DNA from: an uncultured Myxococcales bacterium
Lineage (GTDB): Bacteria; Myxococcota_A; UBA9042
Reading direction: 5' to 3'
Assembly: GCA_903842345.1 (NCBI GenBank)
Contig: CAIMLR010000021.1
Location: 1 to 64,000 of the forward strand
Length of the DNA: 64,000 nt
Of the stretch, positions 43,177-52,397 are shown piece after piece (position 1 is the first letter of the stretch; each line of letters opens with the position of its first letter). Position numbers and translations under genes: made by a program. The notes under the pieces were generated by a model. It did no database searches, was not told the DNA's origin, and was given only the letters and a program-made list of their open reading frames with translations.

Positions 43177-43626
43177 TCAGTACTTGACCTTCAGCTTCAG
43201 CTCCATGCCCGGCGCGGCGAACGCGAATTTGGCGTCGTCAAACTTGGGCGGTCCCATCCGCCCCTTGGCGTTGTTCGACGCGACCATGCCTTCTTTGGGA
43301 ATGCCGAGCCAATTCGTGTCCAGCTTGCCGTTGCCGTTCTCGTCGTGGAAGCACGCGAGCGCGTAGGTGCCCGCGGGCAGGTCCGCAAACCCGAGCGTCG
43401 CGTTGAGGCCGGCAATCGCGCCCCAGTGCAGCGCGCGGGCGGCATTCGCGTCCGTTGGATAGCCCTTGGCGTGCGCGGCGTCATAGAGCCAACAGCCGAC
43501 CTTGCCGCTGCTGGACTGCAAGCCGTAGAGGTTGACCGTCAGCGTGCCCGCCGCGGGTTCGGCGGCGTGGGCGTTCACGGCAATTGCGGCACAGAGTCCG
43601 CCCAGCAGCTGAGAAAGGTGGCGCAT
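43177..43626 (-). CDS. DUF2141-family secreted protein
   Basis: A 149-residue periplasmic protein with signal peptide (LGGLCAAIAVNAHA). The domain has GTLTVNLYGLQSSSGKVGCWLYD, DLPAGTYALACFHDENGNGKLDTN and GIPKEGMVASNNAKG, which match DUF2141. The DENGNGKLDTN loop looks like a calcium-binding site. Role unknown. I took the ATG at 43626. It lies downstream of the cysteine-repeat lipoprotein gene on the same strand, with a 96-base gap. Confidence 0.85.
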   Translation of the reverse strand: MRHLSQLLGGLCAAIAVNAHAAEPAAGTLTVNLYGLQSSSGKVGCWLYDAAHAKGYPTDANAARALHWGAIAGLNATLGFADLPAGTYALACFHDENGNGKLDTNWLGIPKEGMVASNNAKGRMGPPKFDDAKFAFAAPGMELKLKVKY

Positions 43627-43722
43627 CGCGGCCTCGAGCGCGCATCGCACCGCGCGCTTGGCCCTATTGGGGCGCAAGCGCGGGCGCGCGTCAACCCGCC
43701 AGATGCGCGGGCGACCTCCGGC

Positions 43723-46700
43723 CTACGGGCAGTTGGCAATCGCCGTGTGCACGCAGTTGCCGTTCTGCACGTTGCAGCTGTCGGCCGTGCACGCGTTGCC
43801 GTCGTTGCAGTTCTTGGCGGTGCCCGCGCACGTGCCGTTCGCGCACGCGTCCTGGGTCGTGCACGGGTTGCCGTCCGCGCACTGGGCGCCATTTTGCGCC
43901 GTGCCGGTGCACTTGCCCGCCGCGCAGTGGTCCTGCGTGGTGCACGTGTTGTTGTCCGTGCAGAACTGGCTGTTGTTGGCGGTGCCGGCGCACGTGCCCG
44001 CGACGCACGTGTCCTGGCTGGTGCACACGTTGTTGTCGTTGCAGTTGCCGCCGCTCGCCGCGGTGTGTGTGCACGCGCCCGTCGTCGCGTCGCAAGCGTC
44101 CGTCGTGCAGGCATTGTTGTCGTTGCAGTTTGTGGCCTGACCGGCGCACGTGCCGTTGTTGCACTGGTCGTTGGTCGTGCACGCGTTGCCGTCGCTGCAG
44201 GTCACGTTGCCGCCACCGCCGCCGCCGCCGCCACCGACGTTGAAGTGCACGCAAACGCCGCCCTGCTGCTGCGAGCAGAAGTCGTTGGTGCACACGTTGC
44301 CGTCGTCACAGCTCTTCTGCGTGCCACCGGTGCAGGTGCCAATCTGGCAAGCCTCGCCGGTCGTGCAGGCGTTGTTGTCATTGCACGTCGTGCCGTTGGC
44401 CGCATCCTTCACGGCGCAGCTGCCCGCGCTGCAGAACGCCACGATGCACGTGTTGTTGTTGCCCATGCATTGGGCGTCCGTCGTGCAGGCGCCGCCGCAG
44501 TTCTGGATCGTCGCGTGCTGGCAACCGCCGCCGCCACCGCCGCCGTTGGGATTGCAGGAATCCGCGGTACACGGGTTGGCGTCATCGCAGTTGAGCGTCG
44601 TGCCTGCGCACACGCCCGCGGTGCAGACGTCCTGGTTGGTGCACTGGTTGCCGTCGTTGCAGCTCGTGCCGGTCATGGCCGCGTGGGTGCAGAGGCCGGT
44701 CGTGGCGTCGCACGCGTCCGTGGTGCAGGCGTTCTGGTCGCTGCAGTTCGGCGCGGTGCCGGTGCAGGTGCCATTCTGGCAGTGGTCGGCCGTCGTGCAG
44801 AGGCTGCCGTCATTGCAGACCGTCGTGTTCTGCAGGTTCTGGACCGCGCACGTGTGGAGGAGCAGGTTGCAGGTCTGCGTGGTGCACGCGTTGCCGGTGC
44901 TCGGGCAGTCCGCGTTCACGTTGCAGTTGCCGCCGCAGCCGGCGATCGGCGTGTTGATGCAGGCGCCGGTGACGACGTCGCAGCTGTCCGCCGTGCAGTT
45001 GTTCTGGTCGTTGCAGTTCTTGGTGTTCGTGGAAACGCACGTGCCGTTGGTGCAGTGGTCGTTGGTCGTGCACGCGTTGCCGTCCGAGCACGCGTTGCCG
45101 CCGCCGCCGCCGATCGGCTGGAACACGCAGTTGCCGGACGTCGCGTTGCAGCTGTCCGCGGTGCACTGGTTGCCGTCCGTGCAGACTTTCGCGCCGGTGC
45201 CGATGCAGGTGCCGCCGACGCACGTGCTCGCCGACGTGCACGCGTTGTTGTCGTTGCAGACCGTCGCGTCGGCTTTGACAACGGAGCTGCAGGTCGACGT
45301 CGTCAGGTTGCAGAACGCCTGCACGCACTGGTTGGCCGCCGCCGGGCAATCGATGTCGCTGGCGCAGAAGCCGCCGCAACCGGGGATCGGCGTGAACACG
45401 CAGTTGCCCGCGCCGCCGCCGCCGCCGCCGCCGCCACCCTGGTTGCAGGAATCGGCGGTGCAGCTGTTGGAGTCATTGCAGATCTTGACCGGACCGCTGA
45501 CGCACAAGCCGCCCGCGCACTGGTCGCCGGTCGTGCAGGCGTTGTTGTCCGTGCAGTTCAGCGTGTTGTTGGCGTGGGTGCACGTACCGGTCGCCGGGTC
45601 GCACGCGTCGTTGGTGCACACCACGTTGTCGTTGCAGTTGACCGGCGCGGAGCCCTGGCACACGCCGTTGAAGCAGATGTCCGTCTTGGTGCACGCGCTG
45701 CCGTCATTGCACGCCGTCGCGTTGGCGACCGGCTTGGCCGAGCAAACGCCCGCCGTCGTGCAGTAGTTGATCAAGCAGACGTCGGTCGACGTGCCGCAAT
45801 CCGCGTCCACCTTGCACGTGTTGCTGCAGCCCGCGATGGCCGTGTGCGTGCACGTGCCGTTGGTGGCGTCGCAGGCGTCGGTCGTGCACGTGTTGAAGTC
45901 GTTGCAGTCCTTGGCCATGCCGCCGATGCAGGTGCCCGCGCTGCAGGCGTCCGCGCTGGTGCACGGGTTGTTGTCATTGCACACCACGTTGTTCAGCGCG
46001 TTGTTGGTGCAAGCGCCGGTGATGGCGTTGCACTGGTCGGTCGTGCACGTGTTGTTGTCGTTGCAGGACTTCTGCTGGCCGTTGGTGCAGTTGCCGTTCT
46101 GGTTGCACGTCTCGCCGGTCGTGCACGCGTTGCCGTCGCTGCAGGAGCTGCCCGCGGCGATCGGCGCGCTGCCGCACTGGTTGGTCGCGAGGTCGCACAC
46201 GGCCGCGCGGCAGGTGTTGGACGGCGTCGGGCAGTCGCTGTTCTGGTTGCAGAACCCGCCGCAGCCGCTGAGCGGCGCGTTCACGCAGTTGCCGGTCGCC
46301 GCGTCGCAGCTGTCTGACGTGCAGGCGTTGTTGTCGTTGCAGCTCTTCGCCGTGCCGGTGCACTTGCCCGCGAGGCAGGCGTCGGCGCTTGTGCACAGGC
46401 TGCCGTCGTCGCAGATGGTGGTGTTGTTGGTGTGCGCGCAGCCGGTGGCGGGTTCGCACGCGTCATCGGTGCAGACGTTGCCGTCATCGCAGTTCTTGGC
46501 GATGCCGGGGGTGCAGGCGCTGGCCACGCACACGTCGCCTTCCGTGCAGACGTTGCCGTCGTCACATCCCAGCGCGTTGGCCGTGTGCACGCAGCCGCCG
46601 GTCAGGTCGCAGCTGTCGTTGGTGCAGACGTTGCCGTCATCGCACGCCTGGGTGCTGCCGACGCACACGCCGGACTGGCACTTGTCGTTCGTCGTGCACG

Positions 46701-49041
46701 CGCTGCCGTCGTCGCAGGCCAGGCTGTTGTTGGTGAACACGCAGCCGCCCGTGGCGTCGCAGGTATCGGTCGTGCACGGATTGTTGTCGTTGCAGGCAAC
46801 GCTCGAGGTGCCCGCGCAGATGCCGCCACCGCAGACGTCGTTGCTCGTGCACGCGCTCTTGTCGTCGCACGGCGTGTTGTCCGGCGCGGCGGTGTTGCCG
46901 CACTTGCCGGTCGCCGGGGCACAGACGCTGTCCTGACACGCGACGCCGGTCGACCCGCAGGTCACGACGGTGGCCGCGTCCACGACGCACTTGGACGCGT
47001 TGCAGATCAGCGTGCCGTTGCAGAGATTGCCGTCTTCAAACTTGCCGCAGTCGGTGTTGACGGTGCAAGCGCAGCTGCCCGCGCCGGGCTTGCACGCGCC
47101 GTTGCTGCAGGTGTCGCCGGTGGTGCAGCTGTTGCCGTCGTCGCACGCCAAGGTGTTGGCAGCAAAGACGCAGCCCGAGGCCTTGGTGCAGGAGTCCGTC
47201 GTGCACGGATTGCCGTCGTCGCAGAGGATCGCGCCGGTGCCGCCGCAGACGCCCGCCGCGCAGGTGTCGCCGGTCGTGCAGGGGTTGGCGTCATCGCAGC
47301 CGACGCCCGTCGCCGTGCCCGGCAAGTGCACGCAGCCGGTGACAACGTCGCAGGAATCGTCCGTGCACGGGTTGGCGTCGTCGCAGCCGTTGGGCGTGCC
47401 GGTGCAGGTGCCTTCGTAGCACGCGTCGTTCAGCGTGCAGATCGAGCCGTCATCGCACGTCGCGGATTGCGCCGTGTGGACGCACGTGCCGCTCGCCGAG
47501 TCGCAGCCGTCCAGCGTGCACGGGTTGCTGTCGTCACAGTTCTTGGCCGAGCCCGGCGCGCAGGCGCCCACAGCGCACGCATCGGGGCCGGTGCAGAGGT
47601 TGCCGTCTTCGCAGGCGCTGGTGTTGTTGAGGTGCGCACAGCCGCTGGCCGGGGCGCAGGCGTCGTCGGTGCAGATGTTGTTGTCGTCGCAAATCAGGAC
47701 TTGGCCGGTGCAAACGCCCGCCTGGCAGCTGTCGCCTTCCGTGCACGCATTGGCGTCCGTGCAGGTCGAGCCGTTGGCCAAGGGCGCCGCGATGCAGTTG
47801 CCCGACGTCTTGTCGCAGGTCGCGTCTTCACACGCGCTCGGCGCGGCGCAGACAACGACGCCACCGGCGGTGCAGACGCCCACTTTGCAGGAGTCGCTCG
47901 TGGTGCAGAGGTTGCCGTCTTCGCACGCCGCGCCATCGGGCATCGTCACGGAAGCGCAGCCGCTCGTCGGATCGCAGGTGTCGGTCGTGCACGGATTGCC
48001 GTCGTTGCAGATCTGCGCGATGCCCTTGCACACGCCGTTGGTGCACGCGTCGCTCTCCGTGCATGCGTCGCCGTCGGTGCAGGTGCCGGTGCTGAGCGGC
48101 GCGTGGCTGCACACGCCCGCGGCGGTGTCGCAGCTGTCGGTCGTGCACGGGTTGTTGTCGTCACAAGAGGCGGCGCCGACCTGCTCGCATTTGCCAGCGG
48201 TGCAGGTGCCCGTCGCGCAGAAGACGCCCGCCACATCGCACGATCCGCCGTTTGCCGGCGTGTGCGCGCAAGCGCCGTTGGTGCACGCGTCCGCGGTGCA
48301 GGCCTGGCCGTCGTCGCAGTTCACGTTCTCGTCCGTCGTGCCGTCGCAGTTGTCATCTTTGCCGTTGCAGGTCTCCGTCGCAGCTTGCGGCGCGTCGCAC
48401 GCGGTCAGGCCGCCGGTCGCACACACGCGCTGGCCGCTGCAGGTGCCAAAGCTGTTCTTCGCGGTGCAGGAAGTCGCCAAGCCCGCGGCGATCGCGCTGG
48501 CGGAACACGTGCACTGGCCGGGCCCGACCATCCCTTGCTCCATGGGCATGCACACCTGGGCGCTCTGGCCGGACGTGACGTCCGTGGCCAACTGCAGCGC
48601 GTAGCCGGCCGGGCAGTCGGGACCTTGCGAGGCGCAGAAGCTGCCACCGTCAGAATGCGTCACGCACAGGCCGCCGTCGCAGGTGCTCGCGTCCTTGCAC
48701 GGGTCGCAGAGGTGCTTGTCCTTGTCCGTACCCGTGGCCGTATCGGCGGTGTCGACCGCATCGCCGGCATCAGCCGTCACGTCGGCCGCGTCGCCGATGG
48801 CGTCGTCCGTGCCCGTCGCATCCGTGCCCGTGGCGTCGGTGCCGCTCGCATCCGTGCCAGCCACGTCGCCCGTCGCATCGGCATCGCCGACCACGGTGCC
48901 GAGATCATCGATGTCGTCGCCGGCAATGCCGTCCGCGCCGGAACCTTCAACGGCGACATCGTCACCGCAGCCGACCGCAAGCACGGATGTGAGCGCGAGA
49001 AGGGCAAGGATCGAGACAAGACGACAGCGGGGCTGGAACAT
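43723..49041 (-). CDS. Giant cysteine-rich repeat surface lipoprotein
   Basis: A 1772-residue protein. The signal peptide ILALLALTSVLAVGC ends in a lipobox. A D/T/A-rich linker (e.g. TDATGTDATGTDATGTDD) follows, then one CNGKDDNCDGTTDE motif like the MopE metal-binding motif. From there dozens of units of about 20 residues alternate: a long form CDDxNPCTTDSCDxxTGxC and a short form CxDGxxCTxxDxCxxGxC. A third module, CGGxCxxxxDCPxxxxxC, recurs five times. Poly-Gly stretches of 5-9 residues interrupt some units. Such repeats are common in myxobacterial surface proteins. Cysteines probably form disulfides within units. Function unknown; adhesion or metal binding is possible. ATG 49041 chosen because it opens the signal peptide. 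Confidence 0.9.
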   Translation of the reverse strand: MFQPRCRLVSILALLALTSVLAVGCGDDVAVEGSGADGIAGDDIDDLGTVVGDADATGDVAGTDASGTDATGTDATGTDDAIGDAADVTADAGDAVDTADTATGTDKDKHLCDPCKDASTCDGGLCVTHSDGGSFCASQGPDCPAGYALQLATDVTSGQSAQVCMPMEQGMVGPGQCTCSASAIAAGLATSCTAKNSFGTCSGQRVCATGGLTACDAPQAATETCNGKDDNCDGTTDENVNCDDGQACTADACTNGACAHTPANGGSCDVAGVFCATGTCTAGKCEQVGAASCDDNNPCTTDSCDTAAGVCSHAPLSTGTCTDGDACTESDACTNGVCKGIAQICNDGNPCTTDTCDPTSGCASVTMPDGAACEDGNLCTTSDSCKVGVCTAGGVVVCAAPSACEDATCDKTSGNCIAAPLANGSTCTDANACTEGDSCQAGVCTGQVLICDDNNICTDDACAPASGCAHLNNTSACEDGNLCTGPDACAVGACAPGSAKNCDDSNPCTLDGCDSASGTCVHTAQSATCDDGSICTLNDACYEGTCTGTPNGCDDANPCTDDSCDVVTGCVHLPGTATGVGCDDANPCTTGDTCAAGVCGGTGAILCDDGNPCTTDSCTKASGCVFAANTLACDDGNSCTTGDTCSNGACKPGAGSCACTVNTDCGKFEDGNLCNGTLICNASKCVVDAATVVTCGSTGVACQDSVCAPATGKCGNTAAPDNTPCDDKSACTSNDVCGGGICAGTSSVACNDNNPCTTDTCDATGGCVFTNNSLACDDGSACTTNDKCQSGVCVGSTQACDDGNVCTNDSCDLTGGCVHTANALGCDDGNVCTEGDVCVASACTPGIAKNCDDGNVCTDDACEPATGCAHTNNTTICDDGSLCTSADACLAGKCTGTAKSCNDNNACTSDSCDAATGNCVNAPLSGCGGFCNQNSDCPTPSNTCRAAVCDLATNQCGSAPIAAGSSCSDGNACTTGETCNQNGNCTNGQQKSCNDNNTCTTDQCNAITGACTNNALNNVVCNDNNPCTSADACSAGTCIGGMAKDCNDFNTCTTDACDATNGTCTHTAIAGCSNTCKVDADCGTSTDVCLINYCTTAGVCSAKPVANATACNDGSACTKTDICFNGVCQGSAPVNCNDNVVCTNDACDPATGTCTHANNTLNCTDNNACTTGDQCAGGLCVSGPVKICNDSNSCTADSCNQGGGGGGGGGAGNCVFTPIPGCGGFCASDIDCPAAANQCVQAFCNLTTSTCSSVVKADATVCNDNNACTSASTCVGGTCIGTGAKVCTDGNQCTADSCNATSGNCVFQPIGGGGGNACSDGNACTTNDHCTNGTCVSTNTKNCNDQNNCTADSCDVVTGACINTPIAGCGGNCNVNADCPSTGNACTTQTCNLLLHTCAVQNLQNTTVCNDGSLCTTADHCQNGTCTGTAPNCSDQNACTTDACDATTGLCTHAAMTGTSCNDGNQCTNQDVCTAGVCAGTTLNCDDANPCTADSCNPNGGGGGGGCQHATIQNCGGACTTDAQCMGNNNTCIVAFCSAGSCAVKDAANGTTCNDNNACTTGEACQIGTCTGGTQKSCDDGNVCTNDFCSQQQGGVCVHFNVGGGGGGGGGNVTCSDGNACTTNDQCNNGTCAGQATNCNDNNACTTDACDATTGACTHTAASGGNCNDNNVCTSQDTCVAGTCAGTANNSQFCTDNNTCTTQDHCAAGKCTGTAQNGAQCADGNPCTTQDACANGTCAGTAKNCNDGNACTADSCNVQNGNCVHTAIANCP
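43726..48380 (-). repeat. Cysteine-rich tandem repeat array inside the giant lipoprotein gene
   Basis: The DNA repeats roughly every 60-70 bases, e.g. TTGTTGTCGTTGCAG-like and GTGCACGCGTTGCCGTC-like strings on the plus strand. Runs of CCGCCGCCA near 44215, 44540, 45100 and 45415 encode poly-Gly. The array makes long antisense open frames that I do not regard as genes. Confidence 0.9.
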
Positions 49042-49149
49042 GCGAACTCCTGAAACATAGACGCTCAACGACCGTGGGATACCGGCAAGTGCCGACTCGC
49101 ACAAAGATAGTCCGCATGTTCGCCGTTCCCTCCGCAGCTCCACAATCGC

Positions 49150-49173
49150 AATTTACAAATATACACATATCAT
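49150..49173. promoter_or_regulatory. AT-rich island between divergent genes
   Basis: In a GC-rich genome, a 24-base stretch (ATTTACAAATATACACATAT core) lies between the giant lipoprotein gene (minus) and the Rieske oxygenase gene (plus). It probably contains the -10 region of the lipoprotein promoter. The remainder of the 200-base gap shows nothing clear. Confidence 0.45.
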
Positions 49174-49241
49174 CCGTGCATCCACCGCCTGAGGCTGCCC
49201 GGCTTGCAGCCGACCAAGGGCCGGAGTAGCCTGCCCGCTTC

Positions 49242-50468
49242 ATGTTGCACCGCCTGCCATCCCCGTGTTCCGTCATCCCCGCCGCGCGCTACACGTCGCC
49301 GCAATGGGCGGAACGCGAGGCGAGTCTGCTGTGGCCGCGCGCGTGGCTCTACGTTTGCTTCTCATCTGACCTTGGCCAGCCCGGCGAGCGTCAGGTGCTG
49401 GACGTCGGCGCCGAAAGCGCGTTTGCCGTCCGTGGCGATGACGGCCAAGTTCGCGGCTTCCACAACGTCTGCCGACACCGCGGCATGCGGCTCTGCGACA
49501 ACAGCGCGACGCACGGCCGCAACGTCCAGTGTCCCTACCACCACTGGACGTGGAAGCCCGATGGCAAGCTGCTCTCCTGGCCCGACGGCACGCAGTTTGC
49601 CCAGCCGCCCGGAGACGTCGCGCTCAAGCCGGTCCGCTGCGAGGAGCGTTTTGGCCTCGTGTGGCTGTGTTTTGGCGAGCCGCTCCTGTCCCTCGACGCG
49701 TTCCTGGCGCCGATCGCCGACGTCCTCCGCCGCCATCGGCTGGACCGCTGGGCGCGCAGTGACGACATCACGCTGGACATCGCCGCGAACTGGAAGACGT
49801 CAGCGGACGTGTCCAACGAGCTGTACCACATCCGCACGATCCACCCGGAAGTGCTGCCGATCATGAACGACGCGACCGGGACGATCGAGGCGCTCGGACC
49901 GCACACGCGCACGACGGTGCATTTTGGCGTCCCGAGTCCGCACATGCCGGCGAGCGCGCCGTACGACGAGACGATGCGCGGCTGGCAGGAGTCGATCGGC
50001 GTGAAGCCGCCCTTGGACCCGCGCACGCCCAACCTGCGCGAGCGCCTGCAGCACGCGATCCGCGCCCGCGGCGTGGCGCAGAAGCTGCCGTGGCAGGATT
50101 TGACGGACGCGGAGCTGTTGGACAACGTGCAGCTCAACCTGTTTCCCAACACGCAGCTCAACCTGTACGCGCACCGCATCCAGATCTACCGGCACCGGCC
50201 GGCGGGCAGCGATCCGCAGCAGATGGCGTTTGACCAGGTCGCGTACCGGCCACTGGCCGACGGTGAACTGCGCCCGCCGCTGCCGCCGCACAAGCACGCC
50301 GACAGCCGCCATTCTGACCAGGGCGCGATGATGGCCGCCGACATCGCGATGGTCGTTGGCCTGCAGCGCGGGATGCAATCGTCCGCCTGCGACGGCCTGC
50401 GGCTGACCGATGAAGAAGCGGCGATCCTGCACCTGCACCGCACGCTGGACGACTGGCTGTTTGCCTGA
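49242..50468 (+). CDS. Rieske non-heme iron oxygenase, alpha subunit
   Basis: A 408-residue ring-hydroxylating or demethylating oxygenase. The Rieske ligands are NVCRHRGMRLC and NVQCPYHHWTW (C-x-H, C-x2-H). The catalytic iron site is in ANWKTSADVSNELYHIRTIHPE, whose two His are ligands; the third is an acidic residue further on. The LNLFPNTQLNLYAHRIQIYRHRP segment lines the pocket. No beta subunit or reductase is adjacent, as in class IA or carnitine-type oxygenases. The substrate is unknown. The ATG at 49242 has GGAG within 20 bases upstream. Confidence 0.9.
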   Translation: MLHRLPSPCSVIPAARYTSPQWAEREASLLWPRAWLYVCFSSDLGQPGERQVLDVGAESAFAVRGDDGQVRGFHNVCRHRGMRLCDNSATHGRNVQCPYHHWTWKPDGKLLSWPDGTQFAQPPGDVALKPVRCEERFGLVWLCFGEPLLSLDAFLAPIADVLRRHRLDRWARSDDITLDIAANWKTSADVSNELYHIRTIHPEVLPIMNDATGTIEALGPHTRTTVHFGVPSPHMPASAPYDETMRGWQESIGVKPPLDPRTPNLRERLQHAIRARGVAQKLPWQDLTDAELLDNVQLNLFPNTQLNLYAHRIQIYRHRPAGSDPQQMAFDQVAYRPLADGELRPPLPPHKHADSRHSDQGAMMAADIAMVVGLQRGMQSSACDGLRLTDEEAAILHLHRTLDDWLFA

Positions 50469-50516
50469 TCGCAGCCGCACCTGACCGATTTTCTCAACCC
50501 GCACCAACAGCGAACC

Positions 50517-52322
50517 ATGCCGATTTTGACCGCGCAGAACCTGATGAAATCCCACGGCGCGTCCGTCCTGCTGGAGGGCGCGGAGCTGCACCTTGCGCGT
50601 GGCGAGAAGGTCGGCCTTGTGGGCCGCAACGGTACGGGCAAGTCGACGCTGCTGAAGATTCTGGCGGGGCTGGAGGACGCCGATTCCGGGCAAGTCGTGC
50701 GGCGGCGCGAGGCCCACGTGGCGTATCTGGCGCAGGATCCGCCGATGAGCACGACGGAAACGCTGATGGACATCGCGCTGGCCGGCGCAAAGCTGTGCCG
50801 CGAGCATCTGGATCCGCACGAGGCGGAGCTGCGCGCCGAGCAGGCGCTCAAGGGCCTGGGCATCGAGAATCCGCACCAGAAAGTGTCTGAGGCTTCGGGC
50901 GGAACGCGGCGGCGGGCGGCGCTGGCGGCGGCGCTCCTGCAACAGCCGGATCTGCTGCTGCTGGACGAGCCGACCAATCACCTGGACCCGGGAACGTCGG
51001 ACTGGCTGCAGGCGGAGCTGCGGGCGCTGCCGGGCGCGCTGGTGCTCGTGACCCACGATCGCTATTTCCTCAACCAGGTCGTGGACCGGATCGTGGAACT
51101 GCGGCACCGCAAGCTGAAATCCTACGAGGGCTCGTTCCAGGACTACCTGCAAGCGCGGCTGGACGAAGACGGTCAGGCAGAGCGCGTGGAAGGCAATCGC
51201 CGGCAGCGGCTGCGGGCGGAGCTGGCGTGGCTGGGCACAAGTCCGGCGGCGCGGTCGTGCAAGCCCAAGGCGCGGATGGAGCGGGCGCGCGCGGCGGTGA
51301 ATGAAGTTGTGGACGTGGAAAAACCGCTGCAACTGCCGATGTTCCAGCTGGAGCGGATGGGCAAGGTGCTGGTGGACGCCAAGGACCTGCGCGTCGGTTG
51401 GCCGGACAAGACGGTCATCCAGCATCTGACGCTGCTTGTGACGCGCGGCGAGCGGATCGGCATCGTGGGGCCCAACGGCGCGGGAAAGACGACGCTGCTG
51501 CGGACGCTGCTGGGTGAAATTCCGCCGCTGGCGGGGACCGTGACGCGCGGGGCGACGACGCAGGTGATGCAGATCGACCAGCAGCGCTCAGGGCTGGAGC
51601 AGACATGGACGGTGCGCGAGGCTGGCTCTCCCGCGGGGACGGAATGGGTCACGACGCCGACGGGCAAGATGCACATCGCCGGGTACCTGGAGCAGTTCCT
51701 CTTCAAATTTGACGATCTGCGCCAGACGGTAGCGACGCTGTCCGGCGGTCAACGGTTTCGCCTGCTGCTGGCGCGCAAGCTGCAGGAGCCGATGAACCTG
51801 CTGGTGCTGGATGAACCGACCAACGATCTGGATTTTGAGACGCTGGAACTGCTGGAAGAGACGCTGCTGGCGTGGCCTGGCACGTCCTTGATCGTCAGCC
51901 ATGACCGCGCGTTCCTGGACCGCGTGTGCACGGCGATTATCGACGTACCAGGCGACGGCACCGCGACGCTGCACGCGGGTGGCTGGAGCGATTTGCAGGC
52001 GCGCAAGAACCAGAAGGTGACGAGCGCGCCCGTGGCGGCGGCCGTGCGGCAAGTGGCAAAGACGGATGCGCCGCCGAAGCTGACGTTTGCCGAAGAGAAG
52101 CGCCTGACCGGCATGGAAGCGGAGATTGAAGCGGCGGAAGACCGCGTGGTGGCGGCGGAAGCGCGGTTGGCGGACGGCGACATCACCGCGGACTACGCCA
52201 AGCTGCAGGCGGCCATCGCGGCGCAGACGGCGGCGGCTCAGGCGCGCGACGACCTGTGGGCGGAATGGCAGCGGCTGGAAGAGAAGCAGCGCGTGTGGCT
52301 GGCGTGGAAGAACGGCGGCTGA
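50517..52322 (+). CDS. uup: ABC-F family ATPase, Uup-like
   Basis: A 601-residue cytosolic ABC-F protein with two nucleotide-binding domains and no membrane part. The first Walker A is GLVGRNGTGKSTLLKIL and Walker B is LLLLDEPTNHLD. The second domain has GIVGPNGAGKTTLLRTL, the signature LSGGQRFRLLLARKL and VLDEPTNDLD. A C-terminal coiled coil (about residues 510-600, KLTFAEEKRLTGMEAEIEAA) matches Uup, a DNA- or ribosome-associated ATPase. In the first domain the signature is altered to EASGGTRRRAALAAAL. It follows the oxygenase by 48 bases. Confidence 0.92.
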   Translation: MPILTAQNLMKSHGASVLLEGAELHLARGEKVGLVGRNGTGKSTLLKILAGLEDADSGQVVRRREAHVAYLAQDPPMSTTETLMDIALAGAKLCREHLDPHEAELRAEQALKGLGIENPHQKVSEASGGTRRRAALAAALLQQPDLLLLDEPTNHLDPGTSDWLQAELRALPGALVLVTHDRYFLNQVVDRIVELRHRKLKSYEGSFQDYLQARLDEDGQAERVEGNRRQRLRAELAWLGTSPAARSCKPKARMERARAAVNEVVDVEKPLQLPMFQLERMGKVLVDAKDLRVGWPDKTVIQHLTLLVTRGERIGIVGPNGAGKTTLLRTLLGEIPPLAGTVTRGATTQVMQIDQQRSGLEQTWTVREAGSPAGTEWVTTPTGKMHIAGYLEQFLFKFDDLRQTVATLSGGQRFRLLLARKLQEPMNLLVLDEPTNDLDFETLELLEETLLAWPGTSLIVSHDRAFLDRVCTAIIDVPGDGTATLHAGGWSDLQARKNQKVTSAPVAAAVRQVAKTDAPPKLTFAEEKRLTGMEAEIEAAEDRVVAAEARLADGDITADYAKLQAAIAAQTAAAQARDDLWAEWQRLEEKQRVWLAWKNGG

Positions 52323-52365
52323 CAGGCGGAAATTCACTATTGACTCTTATTCAACAGCTGGCAGA

Positions 52366-52388
52366 CTGACGGGGAGACACACCGTCAG
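52366..52388. promoter_or_regulatory. Inverted repeat overlapping the alkB ribosome-binding region
   Basis: CTGACGG and CCGTCAG form a perfect seven-base stem with a nine-base loop. Its right arm runs into the likely Shine-Dalgarno CAGGAG (52386-52391), just before the ATG at 52398. It may act as an operator or modulate translation of alkB. Confidence 0.45.
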
Positions 52389-52397
52389 GAGTCCGCC

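Noticed and set aside
43726-48380. Regular repeats resembling a CRISPR array
   Set aside because: Repeats are coding, imperfect and without constant spacers; they encode cysteine units in one reading frame.
43345-49053. Two very long plus-strand open frames (990 and 873 codons) over the cysteine-repeat gene
   Set aside because: They are repeats of the antisense of a repetitive gene, mostly R/A/V, with no signal or domain.
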